From contig JAEZUE010000076.1 in assembly GCA_023443455.1 (NCBI GenBank), forward strand, positions 48,826 to 112,825: 64,000 nt of DNA, in the 5' to 3' direction. Origin of the DNA: Verrucomicrobiota bacterium. GTDB lineage: Bacteria; Verrucomicrobiota; Verrucomicrobiia; Opitutales; Opitutaceae. The notes below the pieces were generated by a model. It did not search any database. It was not told the origin of the DNA and saw only the letters and a program-made list of their open reading frames with translations. Made by a program: the position numbers and the translations under genes. Shown one piece after another: positions 1 through 7,179 of this stretch; the stretch's first letter is position 1; each line of letters opens with the position of its first letter.

Positions 1-104
1 TCCAGAACACCCTCATCGGCCTGAACCTGCTCGCCATGCCCGGCGCGATCGCCGTCGCCGGCATCTGGTTCTTCCGCCGCCGCCACCGGCGCGTTCGCCT
101 CTGA
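1..104 (+). CDS. C-terminus of a GldG-like ABC transporter auxiliary protein (partial)
   Basis: The frame is open from the left edge (first full codon at base 3) to a TGA at 102-104. It encodes about 33 residues: a hydrophobic stretch containing AMPGAIAVAGIWFF, then an Arg-rich tail RRRHRRVRL. A last transmembrane helix followed by a basic cytoplasmic tail is typical of GldG-family proteins. These commonly precede DUF4340 genes in Bacteroidota and Verrucomicrobiota ABC loci, and the next gene here is DUF4340. The family call rests mainly on that context; another membrane protein is possible. Confidence 0.45.
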   Translation, partial: QNTLIGLNLLAMPGAIAVAGIWFFRRRHRRVRL

Positions 105-160
105 TGGACCGCAAGGCCAGGTCGCCGACCTGGCCTCCCCCCCGCCAACCTCCCTCGCCC

Positions 161-1342
161 ATGAAGCTCAAGCCCCTCTCCCTCCTCGTCGCCTCGCTCG
201 GTGTTGTCGCCGGCTTCGTCTACTGGCAGAACCACCAACCCGTCGCCGACCCCGCCGCCGATCCGCGCGTCGGCCGACCGCTCGTCGCGCCCGACACCCT
301 CGCCGCCCTCCGCGGCCTCCACCTCGTATCCAACAACCAGTCGATCACCCTCGCCGCCGATGCCGAGGGCCGCAACTGGACCGTGCCCGACTACCACGGC
401 CTGCCCGTCGACTTCGACAAACTCGTCGGCTTCGTCAACGCCCTGCGCGACGCCAAGGTCGCCCGCTTCGTCTCCGCCCGCCCCGACCGCCTCGAACGCC
501 TCGGCTTCGCCGGCGACCGGGTCGAGCTGCGCGGCCCCGACGCCCAGCCCCTGCTCACCCTCCACCTCGGCAAGAACGCCGAAACCGGCGGCCGTTTCCT
601 CAAGCTCGACGACGAAGCGAAGGCCTACCTCGTCGACCTCTCCGCCTGGCTCGACACCACCGCGAAAAGCTGGGCCCGCAGCCAGTTGCTCGATGTGAAG
701 GCCGCCGACATCGCCACCGTCGAACTGCGCTTCGCCGACGGCTCCAGCCTCGTCGCCACCCGCAATGCCGACGCCACCGGCTGGACCGCCGAGAACTTGC
801 CCGAGGGCAAGGAACTCGACGGCACCAAGCTCGACTCGCTCGTCTCGCAGCTCGCGTCGTTGCGATTCACCGACACCGCCGAACCCACCGCACCCGACGC
901 CGTCGCCGCGAAGGAGCACGCGCAGACGGTCGTCGTCACCACGAAGGACGGCACCGGCTACACCATCGCCCTCGGGCGTCGCCCGGCGCCGCCGACCGAG
1001 TTCTCCGCCATCCCGAAAACCGGCGAAACGCCCACGGCCCCGATCACCGCGACCACCCCGCCGATCACCATCGGCGAGGACGGCCAGCCGCAGGTGGTCG
1101 AGTTGCCGAAGACGGAGGCCGAGCTGGCCGCCGTGACACCCCCGCCCCCGGAGCCGCCCAAGCCCGGCCCGGTTTTCGCGTTCATCACCGGCAACCGAGA
1201 AGGTGATACGGTGAACGCGCTCATGCAGCGGCGCTCCTTCCAGATCGGCGAGTGGATCCTCTCCTCGCTCCCGACCGACCGGGCGGCCGTGCTGCAGGAC
1301 AAGCCGACGCCCCCCGCAAGTCCGGGCGGGGCGGGGAACTGA
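161..1342 (+). CDS. DUF4340 domain protein, membrane-anchored
   Basis: This 393-residue protein starts at the ATG encoding MKLKPLSLLVASLG, a basic N-terminus followed by one hydrophobic helix (about residues 6-20) that should anchor it in the inner membrane. The DUF4340 region follows (roughly 75-260), with repeated beta-rich units such as NWTVPDYHGLPVDFDKLVGFVN-like segments. The tail (about 300-365) is Pro- and Glu-rich. The frame is open 57 bases further upstream, but that stretch is an unlikely Pro/Arg leader. DUF4340 proteins accompany GldA/F/G-type ABC systems, of which the preceding gene is probably the end. The biochemical role is unknown. A strong terminator follows. Confidence 0.8.
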   Translation: MKLKPLSLLVASLGVVAGFVYWQNHQPVADPAADPRVGRPLVAPDTLAALRGLHLVSNNQSITLAADAEGRNWTVPDYHGLPVDFDKLVGFVNALRDAKVARFVSARPDRLERLGFAGDRVELRGPDAQPLLTLHLGKNAETGGRFLKLDDEAKAYLVDLSAWLDTTAKSWARSQLLDVKAADIATVELRFADGSSLVATRNADATGWTAENLPEGKELDGTKLDSLVSQLASLRFTDTAEPTAPDAVAAKEHAQTVVVTTKDGTGYTIALGRRPAPPTEFSAIPKTGETPTAPITATTPPITIGEDGQPQVVELPKTEAELAAVTPPPPEPPKPGPVFAFITGNREGDTVNALMQRRSFQIGEWILSSLPTDRAAVLQDKPTPPASPGGAGN

Positions 1343-1358
1343 TCCCCACTTCACAACG

Positions 1359-1390
1359 AGGCCGCATCGTCCACGATGCGGCCTTTTCTT
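1359..1390 (+). terminator. Rho-independent terminator after the DUF4340 gene
   Basis: A perfect stem, GCCGCATCG (1361-1369) against CGATGCGGC (1374-1382), with loop TCCA, is extended by A-T and G-C pairs at 1359-1360/1383-1384 and followed by TTTTCTT. It lies 17 bases past the stop codon of the DUF4340 gene and 59 bases before the next gene, so it should close the ABC operon. Confidence 0.85.
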
Positions 1391-1448
1391 CGCCGCGACT
1401 TCAGCCGCGCCGGCTTGCACAAATTCCTGTCCCGAACAACCAACCGCC

Positions 1449-1895
1449 ATGGCCTCCACCGACTTCCCCCTCACCGCCGAGGAATCCGCCCGTTGGCAGA
1501 ACCCCGACACGATCGCCCGACTGCTCGAGACCGCGCATACCATCGCCATCGTGGGCTGCTCGGCCGACCCGGCGAAGGACAGCCACCATGTGGCCGCGTA
1601 CCTGCAGAACGCGGGCTACCGGATCATCCCGGTCGCTCCGCGCGGCGGCACGATTCTCGGCCAAACCGTGCAACCCAGCCTCGCCGCCATCGGCGAAGCG
1701 GTGGACCTCGTCGACTGCTTCCGCCCGTCGGCCGAACTCGGCGCGATCGTCGCCGCCGCCATCGCCGCCAAGGCGAGAGCCATCTGGTTCCAGCTCGGCC
1801 TCTTCGACCGTGCCGCCGCGTTGGCCGCCGAAGCCGCCGGCCTCACCGTGATCGTCGACCGCTGCACCAAGATCGAGCACGCGGCACGGCGGTAG
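1449..1895 (+). CDS. CoA-binding domain protein (YccU-like)
   Basis: The gene encodes 148 residues. Almost all of it is a single Rossmann-type CoA-binding domain: IAIVGCSADPAKDSHHVAAYL (about 33-53), then GYRIIPVAP and the typical DLVDCFRP segment, then IWFQLGLFD and a C-terminal basic tail. The length fits the small YccU/CoA_binding_2 family (about 140 residues), which binds CoA or acyl-CoA through the succinyl-CoA-synthetase-alpha fold but has no known reaction. The start ATG lies 59 bases after the preceding terminator, so it is an independent unit. A transposase on the other strand ends 18 bases downstream. Confidence 0.85.
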   Translation: MASTDFPLTAEESARWQNPDTIARLLETAHTIAIVGCSADPAKDSHHVAAYLQNAGYRIIPVAPRGGTILGQTVQPSLAAIGEAVDLVDCFRPSAELGAIVAAAIAAKARAIWFQLGLFDRAAALAAEAAGLTVIVDRCTKIEHAARR

Positions 1896-1913
1896 CCGCT
1901 TCCGCAGATTTGC

Positions 1914-2897
1914 TCACCCAAACGGTTGCTTGCGCAGTCCGCGCAACGCGACCAGCCCGCCCCAGTCGGTGACCGGAGCCAAGGCCCGTGGCGCGGTGCG
2001 CTCCCGGACACCATGCCGTCGGCGGTATTCGGCGAGGTGGGTTTCCACAAACACCCGGGAGCCCAGCACGGCCGCATCGGTGAAATAGCGCACGCGGCAG
2101 CGCAGCACATCGGCCATCGGCAGCTGGCCCTTCTGGCGTAGTACCTCATCGAACTTTACCGGATCGATGGTCGCACCTGTTCGCCGCGGCGCCGCCCCGG
2201 TGCCGAAGATTCCAGTACGATGGGCCGCGTGCGCCTTGCGCCAATCACCGCCGTGCAAGCGCCCAAGTCCGGCGCGGGCCTTTTTGTGTCCGCCCACCGC
2301 CTCGCCGTAGCCACAGAAGCGGTAGTCCTTCGGGTCCTCCACCAAGCCCGCCCGCACCGGGTTCAGATCAATGTAGTACGCTACCGTCTGCAACGCATGC
2401 CCGGAAGGCTCGATCAGGACGGACTTGAAGCGTTCGGCGAACAAAGTGCCGTAGCGTTTGTGGGCCTTGTTGAACCACATCGCGAAGCGCTGCTTCAACA
2501 GCTTCATGAACTGGGAGACGTCGCCCATCAGCGCCAACTGCCGTTGCCGCCACGCCGCACCCTCCGCCGATCCCGCAGCCAACGCCGCCTCGATCACCTC
2601 GAGTCGCTCCGTCTGGTACTTCGTCGGTTTCGGGTGGAGCAGGTGCCACCGCCGGAGCAACTCCGCGTCGGCCGGCACCGTCTTCTGCGGCACCCGCACC
2701 AGCACGTGGAAGTGGTTGCTCATGATCGCGTAGGTCAAAACCTCCACGCCGCAAAATTCGGCCACCAGCCACAACTGCTTACGCAAGACCTCCTTGGCCG
2801 GGTCGTCGATCACCCGCTCCCCGTTCACCACCCGCGTCATGCAGTGGTACGCCGCCTCCCCCGCTTCCGCCGCCACCTTGATCCGCGCCAGTCTCAT
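1914..2897 (-). CDS. REP-associated tyrosine transposase (Y1/HUH, RAYT-like)
   Basis: This 327-residue protein has the single-strand transposase hallmarks: the HUH motif in SNHFHVLVRV (about residues 60-70) and a downstream Tyr-containing segment AYYIDLNPVRAGLVE that carries the nucleophile. The C-terminal half continues with RYFTDAAVLGSRVFVETHL and DWGGLVALRGLR, as in the large RAYT subgroup. I chose the ATG at 2895-2897 (MRLARIKV) because upstream in-frame sequence is simply the 48-bp tandem repeat read as protein. It appears intact. RAYTs act on short palindromic repeats rather than on classical inverted repeats. A nearly identical 5' region recurs at 63402-63486, showing past spread in this genome. 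Confidence 0.85.
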   Translation of the reverse strand: MRLARIKVAAEAGEAAYHCMTRVVNGERVIDDPAKEVLRKQLWLVAEFCGVEVLTYAIMSNHFHVLVRVPQKTVPADAELLRRWHLLHPKPTKYQTERLEVIEAALAAGSAEGAAWRQRQLALMGDVSQFMKLLKQRFAMWFNKAHKRYGTLFAERFKSVLIEPSGHALQTVAYYIDLNPVRAGLVEDPKDYRFCGYGEAVGGHKKARAGLGRLHGGDWRKAHAAHRTGIFGTGAAPRRTGATIDPVKFDEVLRQKGQLPMADVLRCRVRYFTDAAVLGSRVFVETHLAEYRRRHGVRERTAPRALAPVTDWGGLVALRGLRKQPFG

Positions 2898-2917
2898 GAT
2901 GGCGCCAAAGATACACA

Positions 2918-3013
2918 CAAGCGGTGTTACGTCTAATGTTTCAGACCTGTCCCTTTTAATCGTCCCAAGCGGTGTTACGTCTAATGTTTCAGACCTGTCC
3001 CTTTTAATCGTCC
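2918..3013 (+). repeat. Two perfect tandem 48-bp repeats upstream of the RAYT gene
   Basis: Unit 1 is 2918-2965 and unit 2 is 2966-3013, identical by eye. Each carries TCTAATGTTTCAGACCTGTC and then CCTTTTAATCGTCC. The same terminal core, TCAGACCTGTCCCTTTTAAT, recurs at 61942-61961 and 63464-63483. The right end of unit 2 is the exact point where the IS110 transposase frame is cut. The units are probably cis-acting sequences recognised by the RAYT (inference). Confidence 0.9.
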
Positions 3014-3276
3014 AGCCGCCGGTGGAGTACGAAACCGAACGGTCCGGCCTCATAGCAGCAGTGAACCTCGTCGGCCAACTTCACCTGCTTGGCCGCCCAC
3101 GCCACGAAGCCTTCCGGAGTGAAACGCTGCGGCGGTTGCGGCGCCATCCCATCGATCTGCCGCACTACGACGTATTCCTTCCAATGCACATCGACGCCGA
3201 GCTTGATCACTCGGTGCGGCTTCGGGCCTTGCGGGGCGGCTGCGGTAGAGGTTTGTTGAAGTGCGTCACTACTCAT
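3004..3276 (-). pseudogene. IS110-family transposase, N-terminal fragment
   Basis: The reading frame from ATG 3276 encodes about 88 genuine residues, including IKLGVDVHWKEYVVV and the segment ending CCYEAGPFGFVLHRRL. These match the start of the DEDD/RuvC-like catalytic domain of IS110-family transposases, which are normally about 320-420 residues long. The frame then runs into the 48-bp repeat (which supplies the residues DD) and stops at 3004. The serine-containing C-terminal domain is absent, so the gene is dead. Bases 3277-3431 upstream of it hold only remnants, including a GGGTTTGACCCTTT motif and a CGGCTCGG/CCGAGCC hairpin. Confidence 0.75.
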
Positions 3277-3431
3277 GACTGTGGTCAGGTTGGACCGCTC
3301 GGCCCGCCTGACCACCCCATGTCAACTTTCGGCTCGGTCCGGGCACCGTTGGCTCGGCCCGAAATATCAGACATTAGGGTTTGACCCTTTCGGCTCGGCT
3401 GCCGAGCCAGAAAAAAGGGGGCAGGTTGTAA

Positions 3432-3725
3432 CTAATTGAATTTTCTCGAATCGATCTCAGCTGAGGTGCGCTTCCGGTAGCGGGCGACATACTGGCCGAC
3501 CGCGGCGCCGCTTCCCATTTGCAGCTGTTGGGCGATCCAGCGGTGGGGTGCTTGTGTCAGCTGTTTCAGTTCTGCGGCGATCTCGATTTTCCATGGGGCG
3601 CCCTTGCGGTCGGCGGTGACGTCGGAGGCGGATTTTCCGTCGCGGAGAAGCAGCTCGTGCAATTGTTCGCGCCACGACTGTTCCCGAATTTCACGTTCGC
3701 GGGCCGGACTGACCTCGCGGAACCC
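3432..3725 (-). pseudogene. RAYT-type transposase, C-terminal fragment
   Basis: The frame gives WREQLHELLLRDGKSASD, then ADRKGAPWKIEIAAELKQL and HRWIAQQLQMGSGAAVGQYV before a stop at 3432. This is the C-terminal helical, HTH-like tail found in a second RAYT subgroup; the HUH and tyrosine region is missing. Upstream the frame stays open until it collides with the stop of the LysM gene near 3730, and no credible start exists, so it is a remnant. The LxMGxxAxVxxYVA pattern also appears in the partial frame at the right edge of the window, supporting the assignment. Confidence 0.6.
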
Positions 3726-3729
3726 GGGA

Positions 3730-4587
3730 TCAAGGCAGCCGCAGCTGCATACCGATCTTCAGCGGGGTGCTGCTGCTGTGCAGCACCCCGGGATTGGCCG
3801 CCACGATGTCGGCCACGCGGTTGCCGCTGCCGTAGTACTGCCGGCTGATCGCGTAGAGCGAGTCGCCCTTCTGCACCGTGTGCACCCGGCCGCCGGCGGC
3901 GACCGCGGTCGGCGCGCGATGGTCGGCCGGAGCCCGTACCGGCGCGGGCTCCACCGCCGCCACCGGTACCGCGGGCGCATCATCGCCAAAAATCGGGTAC
4001 GCCGTGGGCACCCCGTCGCCGCCGACGACCGCATCGCGGCCACGGGCGGCGGGCGGAGTCGCGCCGCGCGGCTGCGGTCGCGAACTCGCCGGCACGCCGC
4101 GCAGCTGCGCAACCTGCTCCTTGAGCTCGAAGTTCTCCTTCTGCAGCCGCTCGACCGTCTCCATCAAGTCGAGCATCTTCACCTGCCCCTCGAACGGCGT
4201 GGCGGGCAACGTGCGGGCGAACTCCTTGGTCGCCGTATCGATGAGTTCGCGGGTACGTCCCGCCTGCGGGCTGGTCGGGCGCAGTTCGAGGTACTTGCGG
4301 AAATGATGGATGGCCGCGATCGGGTCCTTCAGGTGCTGCAGGTAGAGAATGCCGCATTCCAGATGGGACTCCGGCGCATCGCCGCCGCGTTTTTCGACCA
4401 CCTTCAGGAATGCATCGAGGGCCTCCTGCGTGCGCCCACCCCGCAACAGCTGCGAACCGCGCCGGTAGTGCGGCTCATCCACCTCCGAGGCGAACGGCAC
4501 ATTCTCGTTGGGTTGGCATCCGGCCAGACCCACCCAGCCGGCAATCACCAGCAGGGTCAGCAAAGCGGCGGCGAAAACGGAACGCAT
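3730..4587 (-). CDS. LysM-domain lipoprotein with TPR-like and coiled-coil regions
   Basis: This 285-residue protein starts with a lipoprotein signal: hydrophobic residues 4-20 followed by lipobox LAGC with Cys24. A TPR-like helical region follows (about 38-110, with YRRGSQLLRGGRTQEALDAF and AIHHFRKYLELRP), then a short coiled coil (ETVERLQKENFELKEQVAQL, about 140-160). A Pro/Ala linker leads to a C-terminal LysM domain (about 236-285, VQKGDSLYAISRQYYGSGNR). It should sit in the outer membrane facing peptidoglycan. It resembles YbgF/CpoB-like cell-envelope proteins in layout but is not clearly one of them. It is divergent from kdsD, and its 3' end abuts a transposase remnant. Confidence 0.8.
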   Translation of the reverse strand: MRSVFAAALLTLLVIAGWVGLAGCQPNENVPFASEVDEPHYRRGSQLLRGGRTQEALDAFLKVVEKRGGDAPESHLECGILYLQHLKDPIAAIHHFRKYLELRPTSPQAGRTRELIDTATKEFARTLPATPFEGQVKMLDLMETVERLQKENFELKEQVAQLRGVPASSRPQPRGATPPAARGRDAVVGGDGVPTAYPIFGDDAPAVPVAAVEPAPVRAPADHRAPTAVAAGGRVHTVQKGDSLYAISRQYYGSGNRVADIVAANPGVLHSSSTPLKIGMQLRLP

Positions 4588-4671
4588 GACGGACGCGAGA
4601 AGTGGAAAATGGTTTTGAAGCGGAAAGTGCGAACCCTAGGGTGACGCGCGAGTCCTGCGACTCAATTCTTG

Positions 4672-5661
4672 ATGAGCCTCGATGCCTCCTCCGTCCTCGC
4701 CAAAGCGCGAACCTGCCTCGCCACCGAAACCGCTGCGCTGACCGCCACGGCCGCCGCACTCGACGCCCGTTTCGTCGCCGCCTTCCGCGCCGTCGAGGAA
4801 ACCGTCGCCGCCGGCCGCAAGCTGATCTTCTCCGGCGTCGGCAAGTCGGCCCACATCGCCCAGAAACTCGTCGGCACGCTTAACAGTATCGGCGCGCCCA
4901 CTCTCTTCCTCGACGCCACCCAGGCCCTCCATGGCGACCTCGGGCTGTGTGCCGAGGGCGACCTCGCCATCCTTGTGAGCAACAGCGGGCAGACCGAGGA
5001 ACTCGTGCGCCTGTGCCCCCTGCTGCGCCGCTTCGGCGTGCGCCTGATCGCGCTCACCAGCCAGGCCGCTTCCCCCCTCGCGCAGACCTGCGAGCTCCAG
5101 CTCGTCTACGAGGTGCCCGCCGAAGCCTGCCCGCTCAAGCTCGCCCCGACCGCCAGCACCACCGCTGCCCTCGCCCTCGGGGATGCCCTCGCGATGGTGC
5201 TGCTCGAGGCCCGCGGCCTCACCCGCGAGGACTTCGCCCGTTTCCACCCCGCCGGCAACCTCGGCATGGTCCTGCTTCTCAAGGTCGACGACATCATGCG
5301 CACCGGCGACCGCCTGCCCCGCCTCCCGCTGCACGCCTCCACCCAGGAGGCGATATTGGCCATGACCAAGGCCAAGGCCGGCAGCCTCGCCGTGGTCGAC
5401 CCCGCCGACGGCCGCCTCGCCGGCATCTTCACCGACGGCGACTTCCGCCGCAGCGCGCTCACCGGTCCCGACTTCCTCGCGCAACCTGTATCCGAATTCA
5501 TGACCCGATCGCCGAAGACCATCGCCGCCGGCGCGCTCGCGATCGACGCGCTCAAACTCTTCGAAAAGCACAAGATCGACGACCTGCTCGTCGTCGATCG
5601 CGATGGCCGACCCATCGGCCTGGTCGACAACCAGGACCTGCCGAAGCTGAAGTTCTACTGA
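4672..5661 (+). CDS. kdsD: Arabinose-5-phosphate isomerase, KpsF/GutQ/KdsD family
   Basis: The protein has 329 residues from the ATG at 4672; a TTG directly before it is in frame but unneeded. The N-terminal SIS domain (about 35-170) contains FSGVGKSAHIAQKLVGTL, the ALHGDLG segment and ILVSNSGQTEELV. Two CBS domains follow (about 205-330: VDDIMRTGDRLP and VSEFMTRSPKTI). The enzyme interconverts ribulose-5-phosphate and arabinose-5-phosphate, the first committed step to KDO for lipopolysaccharide. The length and domain order match the family. It lies alone, divergent from the LysM lipoprotein gene, with an intergenic repeat downstream. Confidence 0.9.
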   Translation: MSLDASSVLAKARTCLATETAALTATAAALDARFVAAFRAVEETVAAGRKLIFSGVGKSAHIAQKLVGTLNSIGAPTLFLDATQALHGDLGLCAEGDLAILVSNSGQTEELVRLCPLLRRFGVRLIALTSQAASPLAQTCELQLVYEVPAEACPLKLAPTASTTAALALGDALAMVLLEARGLTREDFARFHPAGNLGMVLLLKVDDIMRTGDRLPRLPLHASTQEAILAMTKAKAGSLAVVDPADGRLAGIFTDGDFRRSALTGPDFLAQPVSEFMTRSPKTIAAGALAIDALKLFEKHKIDDLLVVDRDGRPIGLVDNQDLPKLKFY

Positions 5662-5674
5662 GCGTAAGCATTCG

Positions 5675-5796
5675 GTCGAGTGACGAGGGACGAGCGTCGA
5701 GGGGCCGATCACAGAGGAGCGCGAGCGAAGCAATCGTGATGAACGCTCGCCACCGATGGTTTGACGCTCGTCCCTCGACGCTCGCCTCTCGACAGC
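5675..5796 (+). repeat. Dispersed 29-bp repeat with imperfect inverted partner (in the 486-bp kdsD downstream region)
   Basis: Bases 5675-5703 (containing GTGACGAGGGACGAGCGTCG) are an exact reverse complement of 51566-51594. A diverged inverted partner at about 5764-5796 (GACGCTCGTCCCTCGACG) could pair with it as a large hairpin, with an 80-base loop region between. The rest of the 5662-6147 gap holds GC-rich filler, two GCATTAG direct repeats near 5935-5963, and no recognisable gene. Confidence 0.75.
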
Positions 5797-6147
5797 ATCA
5801 TCCCGGCTGAGCCGGCGGCGCCGCTCCGCGGGCCGACACGCCCGCCGCCCGGGAGCCTCCACCCGCGGCACCGGCATGCCCGCCCACGAACCGGGCCGCA
5901 ACCTGCACTGCCGGAGCGAGAACCGCACCGGAGGGCATTAGCCCTCCTGCTTCTCGGCATTAGACACGCTCCCGCAAGGCACTAATAATCAGCAATTTGC
6001 CTATGCCGCAACCGGCAGGATGCGGAGGTGTCGATCAGCACCCGCCCGCTATCGGCGGAGGAAGGAAAGTGCGATCCTTCGCGCCCCACACAGGCAAACG
6101 GTGGCCCCCCCCACGACCACCAGACTTCAACAGTCAGCGCAGTTCAT

Positions 6148-6969
6148 ATGAAAACACTCATCGTCTCGGCTTTCGCCCTGGCCGCCGCATGCGCCTTCGG
6201 CGAGATGACCCCGGCCACTGATGCCCGGATGACCAACTACACGAATTGGTTCTCCGGATTCAATCCGGCCTCGGATGCCTACTACGAGCTCGCCCCCGAC
6301 CCCTACCTCGGCACTCCGGTCGCCTTCTCCGACACTTTCCGGACATGGAACGGCTGGAAGACGAACTGGGGCCTCGACGCCCTCTCCGGCCCGCTGCTCT
6401 CCAGCCCGGACCCCGACTTCAAACTCAAGGTCGAGATCGTCTTCCTCGGCGAAACCGCCGGCTGGTGGAACGATTTTGGCGTCAAACGCAACAACTCGTT
6501 GGAGGTGCTCGCCGACTCGATCCAGACCATCGGATGGTCCAACCGGGCCTTCGGCGACTACGCCGAACTCTGGCTCGATGAAGGCGAGACGCTCGACTTC
6601 TTCGCGACCGGTTCCGGGGCGAGCGGTGTCATTCCCGAACTTACCTACGACACCGGCACCGGCGGACTCTACTTCGTCTTCGACCAGTCGCAGAACGAGC
6701 CCGACACCGCCCTCCATCAATCCTATTGGGGACAACTACAGCCGCTGGTCGAAGGCGACGAAGAGGAGTTCCCGTTCACGATCGTCGGCTTCGAGGACAT
6801 CCAGATCGGAGCAGGCGCAGATGGGGACTACAACGACCTCATCTTCGCCTACCGCTCCTTCTACGCCATTCCCCAGGCTCCGGTTCCGGAGCCCTCCACG
6901 TTCGGTCTGATCGGCGCGGGAGCCCTGCTCCTCGCCATCGGTTGTCGCCGCCTGCGGAAAACCCGGTGA
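6148..6969 (+). CDS. PEP-CTERM sorting domain protein
   Basis: From the ATG at 6148 the protein has 273 residues. It has an N-terminal signal peptide (MKTLIVSAFALAAACAFGE) and an acidic, aromatic-rich middle. A FEDIQIGAGADGDYNDLIF segment resembles the DUF4114 calcium-type motif. The C-terminus is a textbook PEP-CTERM signal: VPEPSTFGLIGAGALLLAIG followed by Cys and RRLRKTR. Such proteins are exported, cleaved by an exosortase and passed to the surface or exopolysaccharide matrix. The exosortase and its regulators are not in this window. The longer upstream frame lacks signal-peptide character. Confidence 0.85.
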   Translation: MKTLIVSAFALAAACAFGEMTPATDARMTNYTNWFSGFNPASDAYYELAPDPYLGTPVAFSDTFRTWNGWKTNWGLDALSGPLLSSPDPDFKLKVEIVFLGETAGWWNDFGVKRNNSLEVLADSIQTIGWSNRAFGDYAELWLDEGETLDFFATGSGASGVIPELTYDTGTGGLYFVFDQSQNEPDTALHQSYWGQLQPLVEGDEEEFPFTIVGFEDIQIGAGADGDYNDLIFAYRSFYAIPQAPVPEPSTFGLIGAGALLLAIGCRRLRKTR

Positions 6970-7090
6970 AACCCAGCCGGAGCGGCGCCGAGGGTCTCCC
7001 CCTCACGCCGCCCCAATCAGCAGCACCGGAGTTCAGCAGGACGCCCCCGGCCCGCGCCGGGGGCGTCTCTGCATCCAGGAATAGGCGACA

Positions 7091-7143
7091 CCGTCACCGC
7101 AGCCCGATCTGCACCGCGGCGGCGCATTCGCGGGCACGAGCAC
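7091..7143 (-). repeat. Duplicated 3' end of purT (left member of a 53-bp direct repeat)
   Basis: These 53 bases match 9773-9825 with one mismatch (A at 7139 against C at 9821). Read on the minus strand, they encode the last 15 residues of PurT (ARARECAAAVQIGLR) plus the stop codon, though no purT body precedes them. The two copies are in the same orientation and bracket the secreted-protein gene at 7180-9699. The simplest reading is that an element inserted into the purT 3' end, restored the gene, and left this displaced original tail. Confidence 0.8.
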
Positions 7144-7179
7144 TTGCTTTAGGCGCAGAACAAGTGCGTCATAGCAACG

